64,000 nucleotides of DNA from Morinoia aosen. Taxonomy: Eukaryota; Arthropoda; Malacostraca; Amphipoda; Talitridae. Shown piece by piece: positions 1 through 8,840 of the stretch. The DNA lies in the NCBI GenBank assembly GCA_030386875.1, contig CM059572.1, positions 41,828,232-41,892,231 on the forward strand. Reading direction: 5' to 3'. The notes beneath the pieces are model-generated. The model was not told the DNA's origin, ran no database searches, and saw only the letters and a list, made by a program, of their open reading frames with translations. A program made the translations under genes and the position numbers. The stretch's first letter is position 1. The number at the start of each line of letters is the position of its first letter.

Positions 1-261
1 GCGAACAGAACTAGAACGTTTGATATGGATCGGAGTTTTTTATTCTTATTTTTTAAATAAAGATATTATCGACATTTAGTGACATTAACGATTAACTTTG
101 GTGATATAATTAAGTTATTGACCTAATATCGCTCATTTCAAAATCACGAATTCGTTCTGGAACTTTCGACACAGTCAAATGAGAAACGGTTTATTTAAAA
201 TGGCGGGCTAAAAACGAAATGACTTAAAGACGGAGAAAGGCATGACATGGCATATCGACTG
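1..261. other. Unannotated flank
   Basis: AT-rich sequence with no coding region, RNA gene or repeat that I can recognise. It lies beyond the point where similarity to the LINE reverse transcriptase copies of this window stops. Confidence 0.4.
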
Positions 262-602
262 GTTTAATTGTATCGTCTCCAAATGTTAGCTTGAATTGTC
301 GTAAATTTTCAGTCGCATTCTGTGATCCAAAAATAATGCATTGCGTTTTACTTGCGTTAAGTTTGAGGCCATTATGGTCATACCACACTTTCAGATTTCT
401 CAGGTTTTCAGCGTTGGCTTGTGTTTCTGTTAAATCCGCCGTTGAGCTTGTCATGGCAATTTGTACGTCATCAGCATACATTGAGATTTATGTGTTTGCC
501 GGCATGGTGGGGAAATCGTTGATGAAAATTGAAAATAGGAGTGGGCCGATGATTGAATCTTGAGGAACGCCAAAGTTATTTGGTATGAATGATGACATTT
601 TA
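262..602 (-). pseudogene. LINE reverse transcriptase fragment (same family as LINE-A)
   Basis: Read on the minus strand this is a short piece of the RT palm: a GVPQ-like motif, then the YADD catalytic box and the following GLKLNASKT segment. It closely matches LINE-A across its BEL insertion site (about 6240-6520 plus 14431-14510). It is dead: an in-frame TAA (Lys codon in LINE-A) lies just before YADD, one codon is deleted shortly after it, and both ends are truncated. Similarity stops near 262 and 602. Confidence 0.85.
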
Positions 603-1888
603 CCTAGTAAGTAAGTCCGACAGTCGGACTCGGTCGCGGTCGGACGTGCGGGGAAATGGTGCGGTAATTGTTGAAATTGCAAGGGGGAAATAACCTAGCC
701 ATGCATAAAAATTATACTATCAGTGAATGTGTTTGCTACCTGTGGAACAACGAAGAGGAAAAAATAACTTTTGTCTTATTTCTGCTTAAATCAGTGCACT
801 TTAAATGAAAAGCCAACGAAGCAGTGCTGGCAAGGGGTGTGAAATGGTGTGCTCAGCTTGGTCTCGAACGATAGGCCTGAGTGAAGTGTGAAGTATCCTT
901 GTTCCCTCAGTCTCCCCTCACCGCGCCCGCACCCTCCCCCCCCCCTTTCCCGTACACCTGCCTCCCGTCCTCTGACCGTTCAGAGCATAGCAAAACCTGG
1001 ACTTTTCCGCTTCAAGCAACCAAAGAAATTACGTTTGTTTTTGATCAATTTTTGGTAATGTCAAACCTCTCAGTTAAGTTTTTGTTTCACTTCCTACGTG
1101 TCCGAGACGGCAAATGTGCACGAAAGAATTATTGTGTTTCGTACCTCCGTTTCACTACTGACACCGAATAGTTTGAATACACAGAAAGTTTGAAGTGAGC
1201 TACCAGTAAGAACAACGGGTGAACGAGAAGTTGAAAAACATTTACAATCACCAGGGAAAATACTATAAAAAGTGCACCTAACCTTGAATTTGTAATTCAA
1301 ATCTGTTCTCACTAAAAGCGTTAGTCATCCTACTGACGATGTGTTTCTTGATCCTGCAAAATTTCCTGCAAAATTACCGCAGCGAAAGGAAGCCCATCCG
1401 AACGAAGGAAAAGACTGAAGATGAGGCTGAATACTAAGATACGCTTTCTTTATAATCAATGAAACTAAAATTTAAAAATTGTGCTGTCCCTCAATATCAT
1501 ATCACATTTTGTACCAGATCTCATTCTGTTGAATAATTAAAACGTCCCTCAAATAGGAAGAAACTCTCGGCCAAAAAAAGAAAAAAAATCACGACTCGTG
1601 TCAGAGACTGTGACCTAGTCGTACAAAATGCAAAATGCAAAATTGCATGTCATTGTTCGCGGCCAACCCCAAGCCTCCCAGTTCCTCGCCTCTGTCCTCC
1701 AGCATTAAAGGGCAACCCCTCTTCTCAGCTGTGAGCTTCAATACCTCGATGAACGGCTTGGATTTACCTCACTTTTCATAAAATACTTGCTGAGCGAGGT
1801 AAAATTTAGCAAATCAGTATCAGCGATACATATACAAAAATTACATCGTTCTCATAATTCAGTCATAGCTATGCAAATATAACGCACA
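603..1888. other. Unassigned stretch, possibly including the LINE-A 5' UTR
   Basis: No convincing gene. It contains a perfect 7-bp palindrome with a one-base centre at 615-629 and a C/T-rich tract at about 897-960. LINE-A must start somewhere upstream of 1889, but no 5' boundary or target duplication is visible. Confidence 0.4.
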
Positions 1889-2752
1889 ATGCATCACTAC
1901 GAGACTCGCTACGCAGGCCGGAAAGTGCCGTTCTCTGCACAGATGTTGCCCTACACAACATCCCGGAAAAATGGTTCTTTCAGGGGCAAAAATACGACCT
2001 TACCAAGCAAAGTGCCTGCAAGTAGGAAACCTACATCCTCTCACTCACAAGATTCTAATGCTCAAAACGCAGGAGACTTGCTAACCGCTGCCAGTAACTC
2101 CGTCAGAGAATGTGTGTCACTTTCCGAAGCAACGTCAGTGAAGACTATGCAACCAATATCGCAGGACGAGGGAAAACATATCTGCCAAACCTCCAGCAAT
2201 CATTTGAAGGTTCGAAGCAGTGAAGTCTCAGCCGCAGCACCACAACCAACTGCTGCTCCTCATCTGAACAAGCATAACAGCGTGCCAGCTCCCCAGCTCT
2301 GCGTCAACAACAACGCTCCAAACTGTCCGCCATCGACGGGGACACAAACGCCATCCTCATCAGTGGTACAAGACAGAATAGTTGTTATTAAAAAGGACAT
2401 TTCAAGCGTGGTAGACTCTCCTCATTCTCCAGATCATATGTTCGATAATATTCGCGCACAAACCGATACTGGCAGTAAATTACCCCAGAGCGCAAGCTGT
2501 GAGAACAAAATTAAATTTCCAGTACAGAGCAATAGAAAAAACACTGTTACTTCTTTAAATGGCTACTTGCACCCGCTTCAAATCACAAGCTCTCAAAAAA
2601 TTCATGAAATTATTCACAATTTGTCTCTAACAGCAGGGTTTTTCAATAAATCCCTAAGACAACGTGAGCCTCCTAGCCCGTCGTCGATTTTCTCTACAGT
2701 ATCAAACATTCAGAACTTATTTTGCTTGAAATTCACATATAAGTTCTCATGA
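1889..2752 (+). pseudogene. LINE-A ORF1, N-terminal part
   Basis: A 287-codon open frame rich in Ser, Thr, Pro, Asn and Gln, with no zinc knuckle or RRM that I can see. Its position before the OTU, endonuclease and RT, on the same strand, makes it the N-terminal half of the element's ORF1. The frame ends at 2752, but the overlapping frame from 2751 is open and continues to 3674, so a frameshift probably joins the two parts. The last ~40 residues after the shift may not be genuine. Function unknown; ORF1 proteins of LINEs usually bind RNA, but nothing here shows that. Confidence 0.55.
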
Positions 2753-3674
2753 CCTTGCAACTGCGGTACCTGCTAGTATCTCTTGTGAAGTTGACTCCAA
2801 TTGTCGAGAACCTTACGATACTCTGCTGCTAGGTGACAATATCCTAAGCACGATCAGAAGGAAGGACATCGATCGCTCTTGCTGGATCAAAACTGTTCCA
2901 TCTGGGCGCTTCGACGACCTTCTCCATGCTATAAATTGCATGCCTAGATTTAAAAATTATATACTAAGTTTTGATGGTCTATGCCACTCTCCCTCAGACC
3001 TTGCTCGAATCAAACAACAAATTGTAAGGAAGTACGCACTTTCTACTATTTATATCGCCAATGCTTGCAGTGCGAAAGAATTCAACAAAGCGATGAATTT
3101 CTGCAAAAACCTGGGTTTAAACTTGATTCAATTTCAAAATTACCCAGATAATGAAAATGGTGACGCACTCAATAACATTCAATGGCCTCGCACCCAGGCA
3201 GAAAACTTCTGTTTTCTTGGACAACTTGCAATGAAATCAACATTGCGAATCACCGTGCCATATTGTCCTCATTTTAACAAATGTCAAGCAAAAATTGGAA
3301 TTGTAGGTCATTCCAATGAATCGAAAACTTCACGGAAAGAGACAAATAGTCTCACTTTAAACTTTGGAAAAGAATATAAGCCTATGCACATCGCTGCACA
3401 TGGTACACCAAATCCTTCAAAATTGATTGCGTCATCAAGCAGAGCTCTGAGTAACTCTCCCACCCACAACATGAGGAACATGAATAAGCCTGAGCCTTTC
3501 CCTGACTCGATCTCAGACAAATATAATGTCAGTACGAAAAATAAATTTGCGTTACTTGCAACAGACACAAATAGTGATTGCAACATGCCCTTCTTTTCAA
3601 CCAATTCTCAACTTTCCAGTGAGTACGCAGGAACCGAGGAAAGTCAAGCTAATAACGATATTCAAAACTATTAA
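2751..3674 (+). pseudogene. LINE-A ORF1, C-terminal part (possible degenerate SGNH-like fold)
   Basis: The frame is open from 2751 without an ATG until 2940, so it is probably the continuation of the preceding ORF. Near its start is the block LLLGDNIL, then an alternation of predicted strands and helices (ILSFDGL, then a helix, then TIYIANA). This recalls the SGNH-esterase domain in ORF1 of some CR1-group LINEs, but with Asn in place of the nucleophile Ser. That is pattern recognition only. The frame ends at TAA 3672-3674, immediately before two A9 runs (3673-3681 and 3692-3700). Confidence 0.45.
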
Positions 3675-4270
3675 AAAAAAATCAAATCATTAAAAAAAAA
3701 TCTGTTGCCTCTGCCAGGCCTCCGTTGAACGATCAAACCGATACTGCTACCGCAAAACCAACAGTGAATCAAATTTGCACACGCGTTGCAAACACACTGG
3801 ACGACTTGAAACGATCGCTCAAAATGGAGCCTGCTTACACTGTAGGTGACGGACACTGTCTCCTCCACGCCGTAACGACGCAGCTTGCTTCACAACAAAG
3901 ATCGAAATGGGATTATACATCTCTGAAAATAGCCATCAAAACTGAGAGCTCCAGAAACAGGGACCAGTATGCAAAATTCGTTGACAAGAACAGTGGCAGT
4001 TTCGAACAACTCATCGATAAATACATCAATAGAAAAGTCTTCGATCACGCAGTTGGAGACCTCATACCCCAAATACTTTCTAACGTGACGAGAACACCAA
4101 TTCACGTATTTGATGAAAGAGAAAATGGGATTTGGAAGACGGCAATCTCCCCTACATCAAATGCTCTGATAAACTGTCCTCCGGTAAACATACACCGGAA
4201 ACAGGACCACTATAGCGCCCTTTTGAAAATGCGTGATGAAAATCGTGTTGCTCCCTCCCCCATCTTGTGA
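3656..4270 (+). CDS. OTU-type cysteine protease domain of LINE-A ORF2
   Basis: The frame is open from 3656; the first possible near-cognate start is TTG at 3725, and there is no ATG before the domain. Counting from 3725, residues 41-45 read GDGHC, followed by LLHAV: the Asp and Cys block of the OTU family. Near the end is DHYSALL with His162, the usual position of the catalytic His. OTU proteins are deubiquitinase-type cysteine proteases, and OTU domains are known in several transposable elements. The frame ends at TGA 4268-4270, but the same frame continues open into the endonuclease, so OTU and EN-RT are one reading frame split by a single stop in the context TGA CTA. Either the stop is a mutation in this dead copy or it is meant to be read through. 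Similarity seen by eye only. Confidence 0.72.
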   Translation, partial: RYSKLLKKNQIIKKKSVASARPPLNDQTDTATAKPTVNQICTRVANTLDDLKRSLKMEPAYTVGDGHCLLHAVTTQLASQQRSKWDYTSLKIAIKTESSRNRDQYAKFVDKNSGSFEQLIDKYINRKVFDHAVGDLIPQILSNVTRTPIHVFDERENGIWKTAISPTSNALINCPPVNIHRKQDHYSALLKMRDENRVAPSPIL

Positions 4271-5608
4271 CTAAATAACAGTGATCAAATTGAATTTGAA
4301 GCTGAAATCACAAACAATGAACGCGGCAATAAAGACCTAGAGACGAATACCAAATGCCCTGCTAGACCTAAAAAATGCAATAACTCCACTAAAGATCTGC
4401 CTATTGAGATAAATAACATCAAAATATTACACATAAATGCTCGCAGTCTCAATGGTAAAATGGATGACGTACGAGTAATGTTGATCACTAACGATATCGA
4501 TATTTTATGCGTATCTGAAACATGGTTCGATTCACGAGTCGAAAGCTCATATCTCAGCATTGCCGGGTACACATTGTACCGTTATGACGGAGTCAAGAGT
4601 AATAGAGGTAGCGGTTCATGCATTTTCATCAAAGATGTCTACTCTACATCCTTATTTCCGATAAAAGAAAAATGCGAAGACATAGAAATGGTTTGGCTCA
4701 ATGTTCAGGTAAACAAACACAAGTCTTTCATTATCGGCAGTCTTTACAGACATCCGTCAGCATCTCTACGTCCAACATTAGATTTCATTGAAAATACGTT
4801 TAAATTAATCTCTGCAGCCAAAAAATCTTTCTGTTTCGGAGATTTTAACGTAGATCTGACAAATAAAAACAATAAGCTAAGCAAGATGCTGCACAGACTT
4901 AATCTTTCTCAAATGGTCCAAGAACCAACGCGAATTACCAACGCTTCTAAAACTCTTCTTGACCTAGCAATTACAAACAATCCCCAAGCAGTACTCAGCA
5001 CAGAAATCTTACCGTCCTTTTCTGATCACCATTCGGTAGAATGCCAAATAAATATTGCAAAAGAGAAACAGAAATCTAGTTACATTTCATATCGCATGAA
5101 AAACCACTACTCCCCTGAAATATTTCAAGAAAAGCTATTAGACAGATGGAGTGAATTTCAAGGCATGGAGAACACCGATGATGTCAATCCACAAGTTTCG
5201 CTTTTCAACGAAAATTTCGTATCAGCTCTTAACGAATGCGCACCTTTCACTACGAAGAAAGTTGAGCCAAGAATTTCTAAATGGATAACAGATGAGATAA
5301 AACATTTGAGCAGAGCTAAAAGAAATTTGCAGCGTGAGTACAAACTGAATAAATCAGACAGTACGCGTCGAAAATTATATAAAGATCATGAGAAGATCCT
5401 ACGAAGAAAAGTTAAGGAAGCAAAACGGGACTACTTCCACAAAGAACTCTTGGCGGCAAAACAAAACCCAAAAAGAACTTGGGAAATCATTAGAAAAGTT
5501 GCTCAGTATAAAAACTCGGAGTGCAAAAGCACTTTCGACAACCCCTCAAAAATGGCTAATGACTTTAATACTTTCTTCTCAAAAGTTGGCACAGATGTTT
5601 TCAATTAG
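4271..5608 (+). pseudogene. LINE-A APE-type endonuclease
   Basis: Continues in frame from the OTU segment. The exonuclease/endonuclease/phosphatase fold is recognised by LHINARSLNGK (upstream of the ATG at 4460), SETWFDS, IGSLYRHP, FGDFNVDL and SDHHSVE in order. These carry the metal-binding Asn, Glu, Asp/Asn and His residues used to nick target DNA. A basic linker (KAKRNLQREYK region) follows, leading to the RT. The frame is stopped by TAG at 5606-5608; the second copy (17997-19895) has a Glu codon there, so this is a simple nonsense change. The second copy is otherwise almost identical over this region. Confidence 0.9.
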
Positions 5609-6522
5609 GTATCCAGGACAGTTTCAGACACATCTACAGGAGCAAATCTGAGCGATGTATCATCCCCAAATAGTAGAAACAAATGGAGACCAAAGCCGGT
5701 TAGCGTCATAGAGTTACGAAAAATCTTATACTCACTAAAGAATACCAAAGCGACTGGACATGATGGCATAAGCCTCCAACATATAAAAGACAGCTTCCCT
5801 GTCACAGCACCCCTCATTCGTTTGATAATAAATACATCTATAGCCACAAACAAGTTTCCCGACCAATGGAAATTATCCATTATTAAGCCATTACATAAAT
5901 CTGGTGATATCGACATAGCGTCAAACTACAGACCAATCAGTCTCCTGCCTGTTATGTCCAAAATATTAGAAAAAGTAATAACAAACCAGCTCTCGTCTTA
6001 CATAGACGAGTCACATCTACTGCATCGCAATCAATATGCTTACAGAAGGAATACCAGTACTCAGGACGCCCTGTTAAACATAACAGAAAAAAATTACAAT
6101 GATATTGACCAAAAAAATTTAACTCTCTTACTATTGCTTCATCTCTCCAAAGCTTTCGACAGTGTTGAGCATAAGAAACTTCTACAAAAAATTTCAAACC
6201 TCAGAATTGACACTCAATGGTTTGAAAGCTACCTACTAAACCACTCTCATGCAGTGTGCTTGAATAACAAAATGTCATCATTCATACCAAACAATTTTGG
6301 CGTTCCTCAAGGTTCAATCATCGGCCCGCTCTTATTTTCAATTTTCATCAATGATTTCCCCACCATGCCGGCAAACACAAAAATCTCAATGTATGCTGAT
6401 GACGTACAAATTGCCATGACAAGCTCAACAGCAGATTTAAAAGAAACACAAGCCAACGCTGAAAACCTTCTGAGAAACCTTAAATTGTGGTATGACCATA
6501 ATGGCCTCAAACTTAACGCAAG
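5609..6522 (+). pseudogene. LINE-A reverse transcriptase, N-terminal and palm part
   Basis: Same frame as the endonuclease. Visible RT blocks: IKPLHKSGD...NYRPISLLP, QYAYRRNTSTQDAL, LSKAFDSVEH, GVPQGSIIGPLLFSIFIND and YADDVQIAM (catalytic Asp pair). The RT copies the element's RNA at the nicked target. Coding stops at 6522, where the BEL LTR begins; the last element-derived residues are GLKLNAS, and the remainder resumes at 14431. The tail of the open frame beyond 6522 is LTR sequence. Confidence 0.92.
6518..6522. repeat. Target-site duplication of the BEL element (gcaag; mate at 14426-14430)
   Basis: The 5-bp word gcaag directly precedes the left LTR and directly follows the right LTR. Only one copy is present in the intact LINE reading frame. 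Five-base duplications are usual for BEL/Pao integrases. Confidence 0.95.
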
Positions 6523-8681
6523 TGTTCCGACTAGACTGCGGATATATGATCTTCGAGAGGTCTAGTCTGAATTACGGGTATCGAAGGCATCGAGGAAATA
6601 CGCGGTCTCTTCGAATTGGTTTCTTTATTCAATGGCCGTTGACACCGTAAAAACTGCACAATAAGGGCATGTTTTAGATTCAAGAAATAAAAACTATAGT
6701 TAACAGCACGAAATGTACATTTCTGGGTTCAAAAATGAACTTTAAGGACAACGCAGAATAACATCTTTAGGTTGAAAATTATAGTTGAAATTATGGCTAA
6801 TCGCACACAAGGACATTTTCTAAGTTTAAGAATGAACTCACAATGAACACATCTTGGGTTCAAATGAGAGAATCTGCAATTGACTGCACAATCAAGAAAT
6901 TTATAGGTTCAAAAACTTCCACAAATGACCACAATGACATTTCTTGACTTCATGAACAAACAAGAGAAACAACTGACTAATGCTCGAGGGGCAACTAGCT
7001 ATCACTAGAACCAAACAAGATATTCTAATGATAATGATCTACCACGCCAGTCTCAAGAGTCTGTGGCAGAAAACTAAGTTTGACTTCTCAATCATGAGAT
7101 GCATTTTTGCACACGGCAATGTAGAATCGCATCTTATTCACACAAGACTAAAGACACGACAAATGAAACAAGCACTGTTATATTTGAGGTGGAAACTAGA
7201 AATTTGACCCTTCAAACTTGAAATACATTTGCACACGGCAATGTAAAATCACACGTTATAATATGCACATGGAAGTCGCTCTACTTGCCTCCCATAATTT
7301 CTGCACTGTGCACATACTGCGCGCTGTGGTCAAAAGAGGACAGTCTACTCTCGCATACTCACGTTTTGTGGGGGGATGGTATTCTCACGCCATATAAGTC
7401 TTCAATTTCAACCTACATATAGATAGAAAGGCTATCCTAGTTTTGCTTTACTCTACCTGGGGGAATACACAAAATAATTAGGTTTTTGAGGCTGAAGGAA
7501 CGTTACAGCAGGAATTTATACTATGATTATATCTTGTCCTAAGCTTGAGAAACAGTCCTACCATCACTCGTGTGAAAAGCCGTGTAAATCATACGTATGC
7601 TAGTATCAACCTAGGCACACAAAGTCACACGGGCATGGGCACATTAAGAATTCCTGCGGACATATTCTCAGTCTACCTCAAATTCACTTCAGCTCTAGGC
7701 TTCCACCTTGCTGACTGGCGCAACTTGCTCAGCCCAGCTCATGGGTAATGAGCCAATTTAATATAAACACAAAGAAATTTTTTTTTATGACAAATAAAGG
7801 AGAACTAATCTCAGTCCGAGCTACGAAATTTCTAGAAGCACGGGTTATCAGTTCTATCTAGCTGCTTATATTTGAAAGTGTCAATTTAACTAATTATGCT
7901 CACTCTCAGCAAGTATTGGCTGCTGCCATCCTCCAATAATTCCAGACAAATTCATGTTGCAGCATAAATCAATTCACACTGCACATCCATAATGCAGCAT
8001 AAATCAACCCACACTGCAAGTTCACAATACAGCACAGATCAACTCATACTGCAAAAACAGGAAATTCTCAATGGCAAATTCCTGTTGCTGGGAGCAACAG
8101 GAGTTCTGTTTCCAATAATTCCAGACAAATTCATATTGCAGCATAAATCAACTCACACTGCAAGTTCACAATGCAGCGCAGATCAATTCATACTGCAAAC
8201 TCACAATGCAGCATAAATCAATTCATACTGCAAATTCACAATGCAGCATAAATCAATCCACACTGCAAGTTCACCATGCAGCACAGATCAAGTCACACTG
8301 CAAAAACAGGAAAAGTTCTCAATGGCAAATTCCTGTTGCTGGGAGCAACAGGAGTTCTGTTTACAATGGTCTGACTCGATATAGGTGTTTCGCCGGTTGC
8401 CAGCAGCATCGTTGAACGCTCTAGGAACCGGCTGTTCACCATCAAACACACAAGACATGGACATATATCTAGATCAGCGCACGAAATATTTAAAGATTAA
8501 ACAATTTTTAACATGTTTACACTTAGAAGTTACAATCTTGAGCTCTATCTTAGGAGAACGTCTGCACTCGGTCAAATTAGACAATGGAAGACGCTGTGTT
8601 GGGCTTGCGGACCAGTGCGCGGATCCGCGGCCGATGTTGCCACAGAGTTTCTTAAAAATTCGCGTCTCGTAAGACGCGACA
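6523..8681 (-). repeat. BEL/Pao 3' LTR
   Basis: A 2159-bp direct repeat of 12266-14425, beginning tgttccgac and ending cgcgaca on the plus strand. The terminal ~15 bases contain a perfect short hairpin (gcgtctcgtaagacgc). It also carries an internal tandem array (7949-8340). Short ORFs inside are non-coding. Confidence 0.95.
7949..8340. repeat. Tandem array of ~33-bp units inside the BEL LTR
   Basis: Diverged units built on tgcagcataaatcaa, then a short spacer, cactgca and agttcacaa. They are interrupted twice by a segment containing a local inverted repeat (cctgttgctgggagcaacagg). The same array is present in the other LTR at about 13693-14084, so it is part of the LTR and not a later expansion. 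Confidence 0.85.
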
Positions 8682-8693
8682 CTCCCCTCTTTT
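8682..8693 (-). promoter_or_regulatory. BEL/Pao polypurine tract
   Basis: On the minus strand the bases immediately before the 3' LTR read aaaagaggggag, a purine-only tract in the position used to prime plus-strand synthesis. This supports the minus-strand orientation of the element. Confidence 0.8.
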
Positions 8694-8709
8694 AGTTGGT
8701 GCTGGCGCC

Positions 8710-8840
8710 AACTAATTACTGCCGCCGGGGGGGCGCTGGAGGAGGACCAGTTCGGTGGCAGGACGCACCACTCGTTGGACCCTGTCGTTGTCGTTTCGTC
8801 GTGCGAGCCGCACAGTGGCCGTCCTCAACGACCCATCGTG
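8710..8840 (-). pseudogene. Out-of-frame remnant of BEL pol C-terminus
   Basis: In a frame different from the long ORF, the minus strand encodes DGSLRTATVRLARR and, further on, RPATELVLLQ before a stop. That is the characteristic end of BEL/Pao polyproteins, after the integrase core (an RTATV segment followed by RPxxxLxLL). Everything between protease and this scrap is missing, showing that the element descends from a complete one by internal deletion or replacement. Confidence 0.7.

Larger units (their letters stand above)
1889..6522 (+). mobile_element. LINE-A, 5' portion (ORF1-OTU-endonuclease-RT), interrupted by a BEL/Pao insertion
   Basis: A non-LTR retrotransposon in the Jockey/CR1 superfamily; the RT motifs look CR1/Daphne-like, but the clade is inferred by eye. 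In order: an ORF1-like region (1889-3674, broken by one frame change), an OTU-type cysteine protease domain (3656-4270), an APE-type endonuclease (4271-5608) and the RT (5609 onward). The RT is cut at 6522 by the BEL element and resumes at 14431 (see 14426-15136). OTU, endonuclease and RT share one reading frame, interrupted here by TGA 4268-4270, TAG 5606-5608 and, after the insertion, TAA 14615-14617. Confidence 0.85.
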
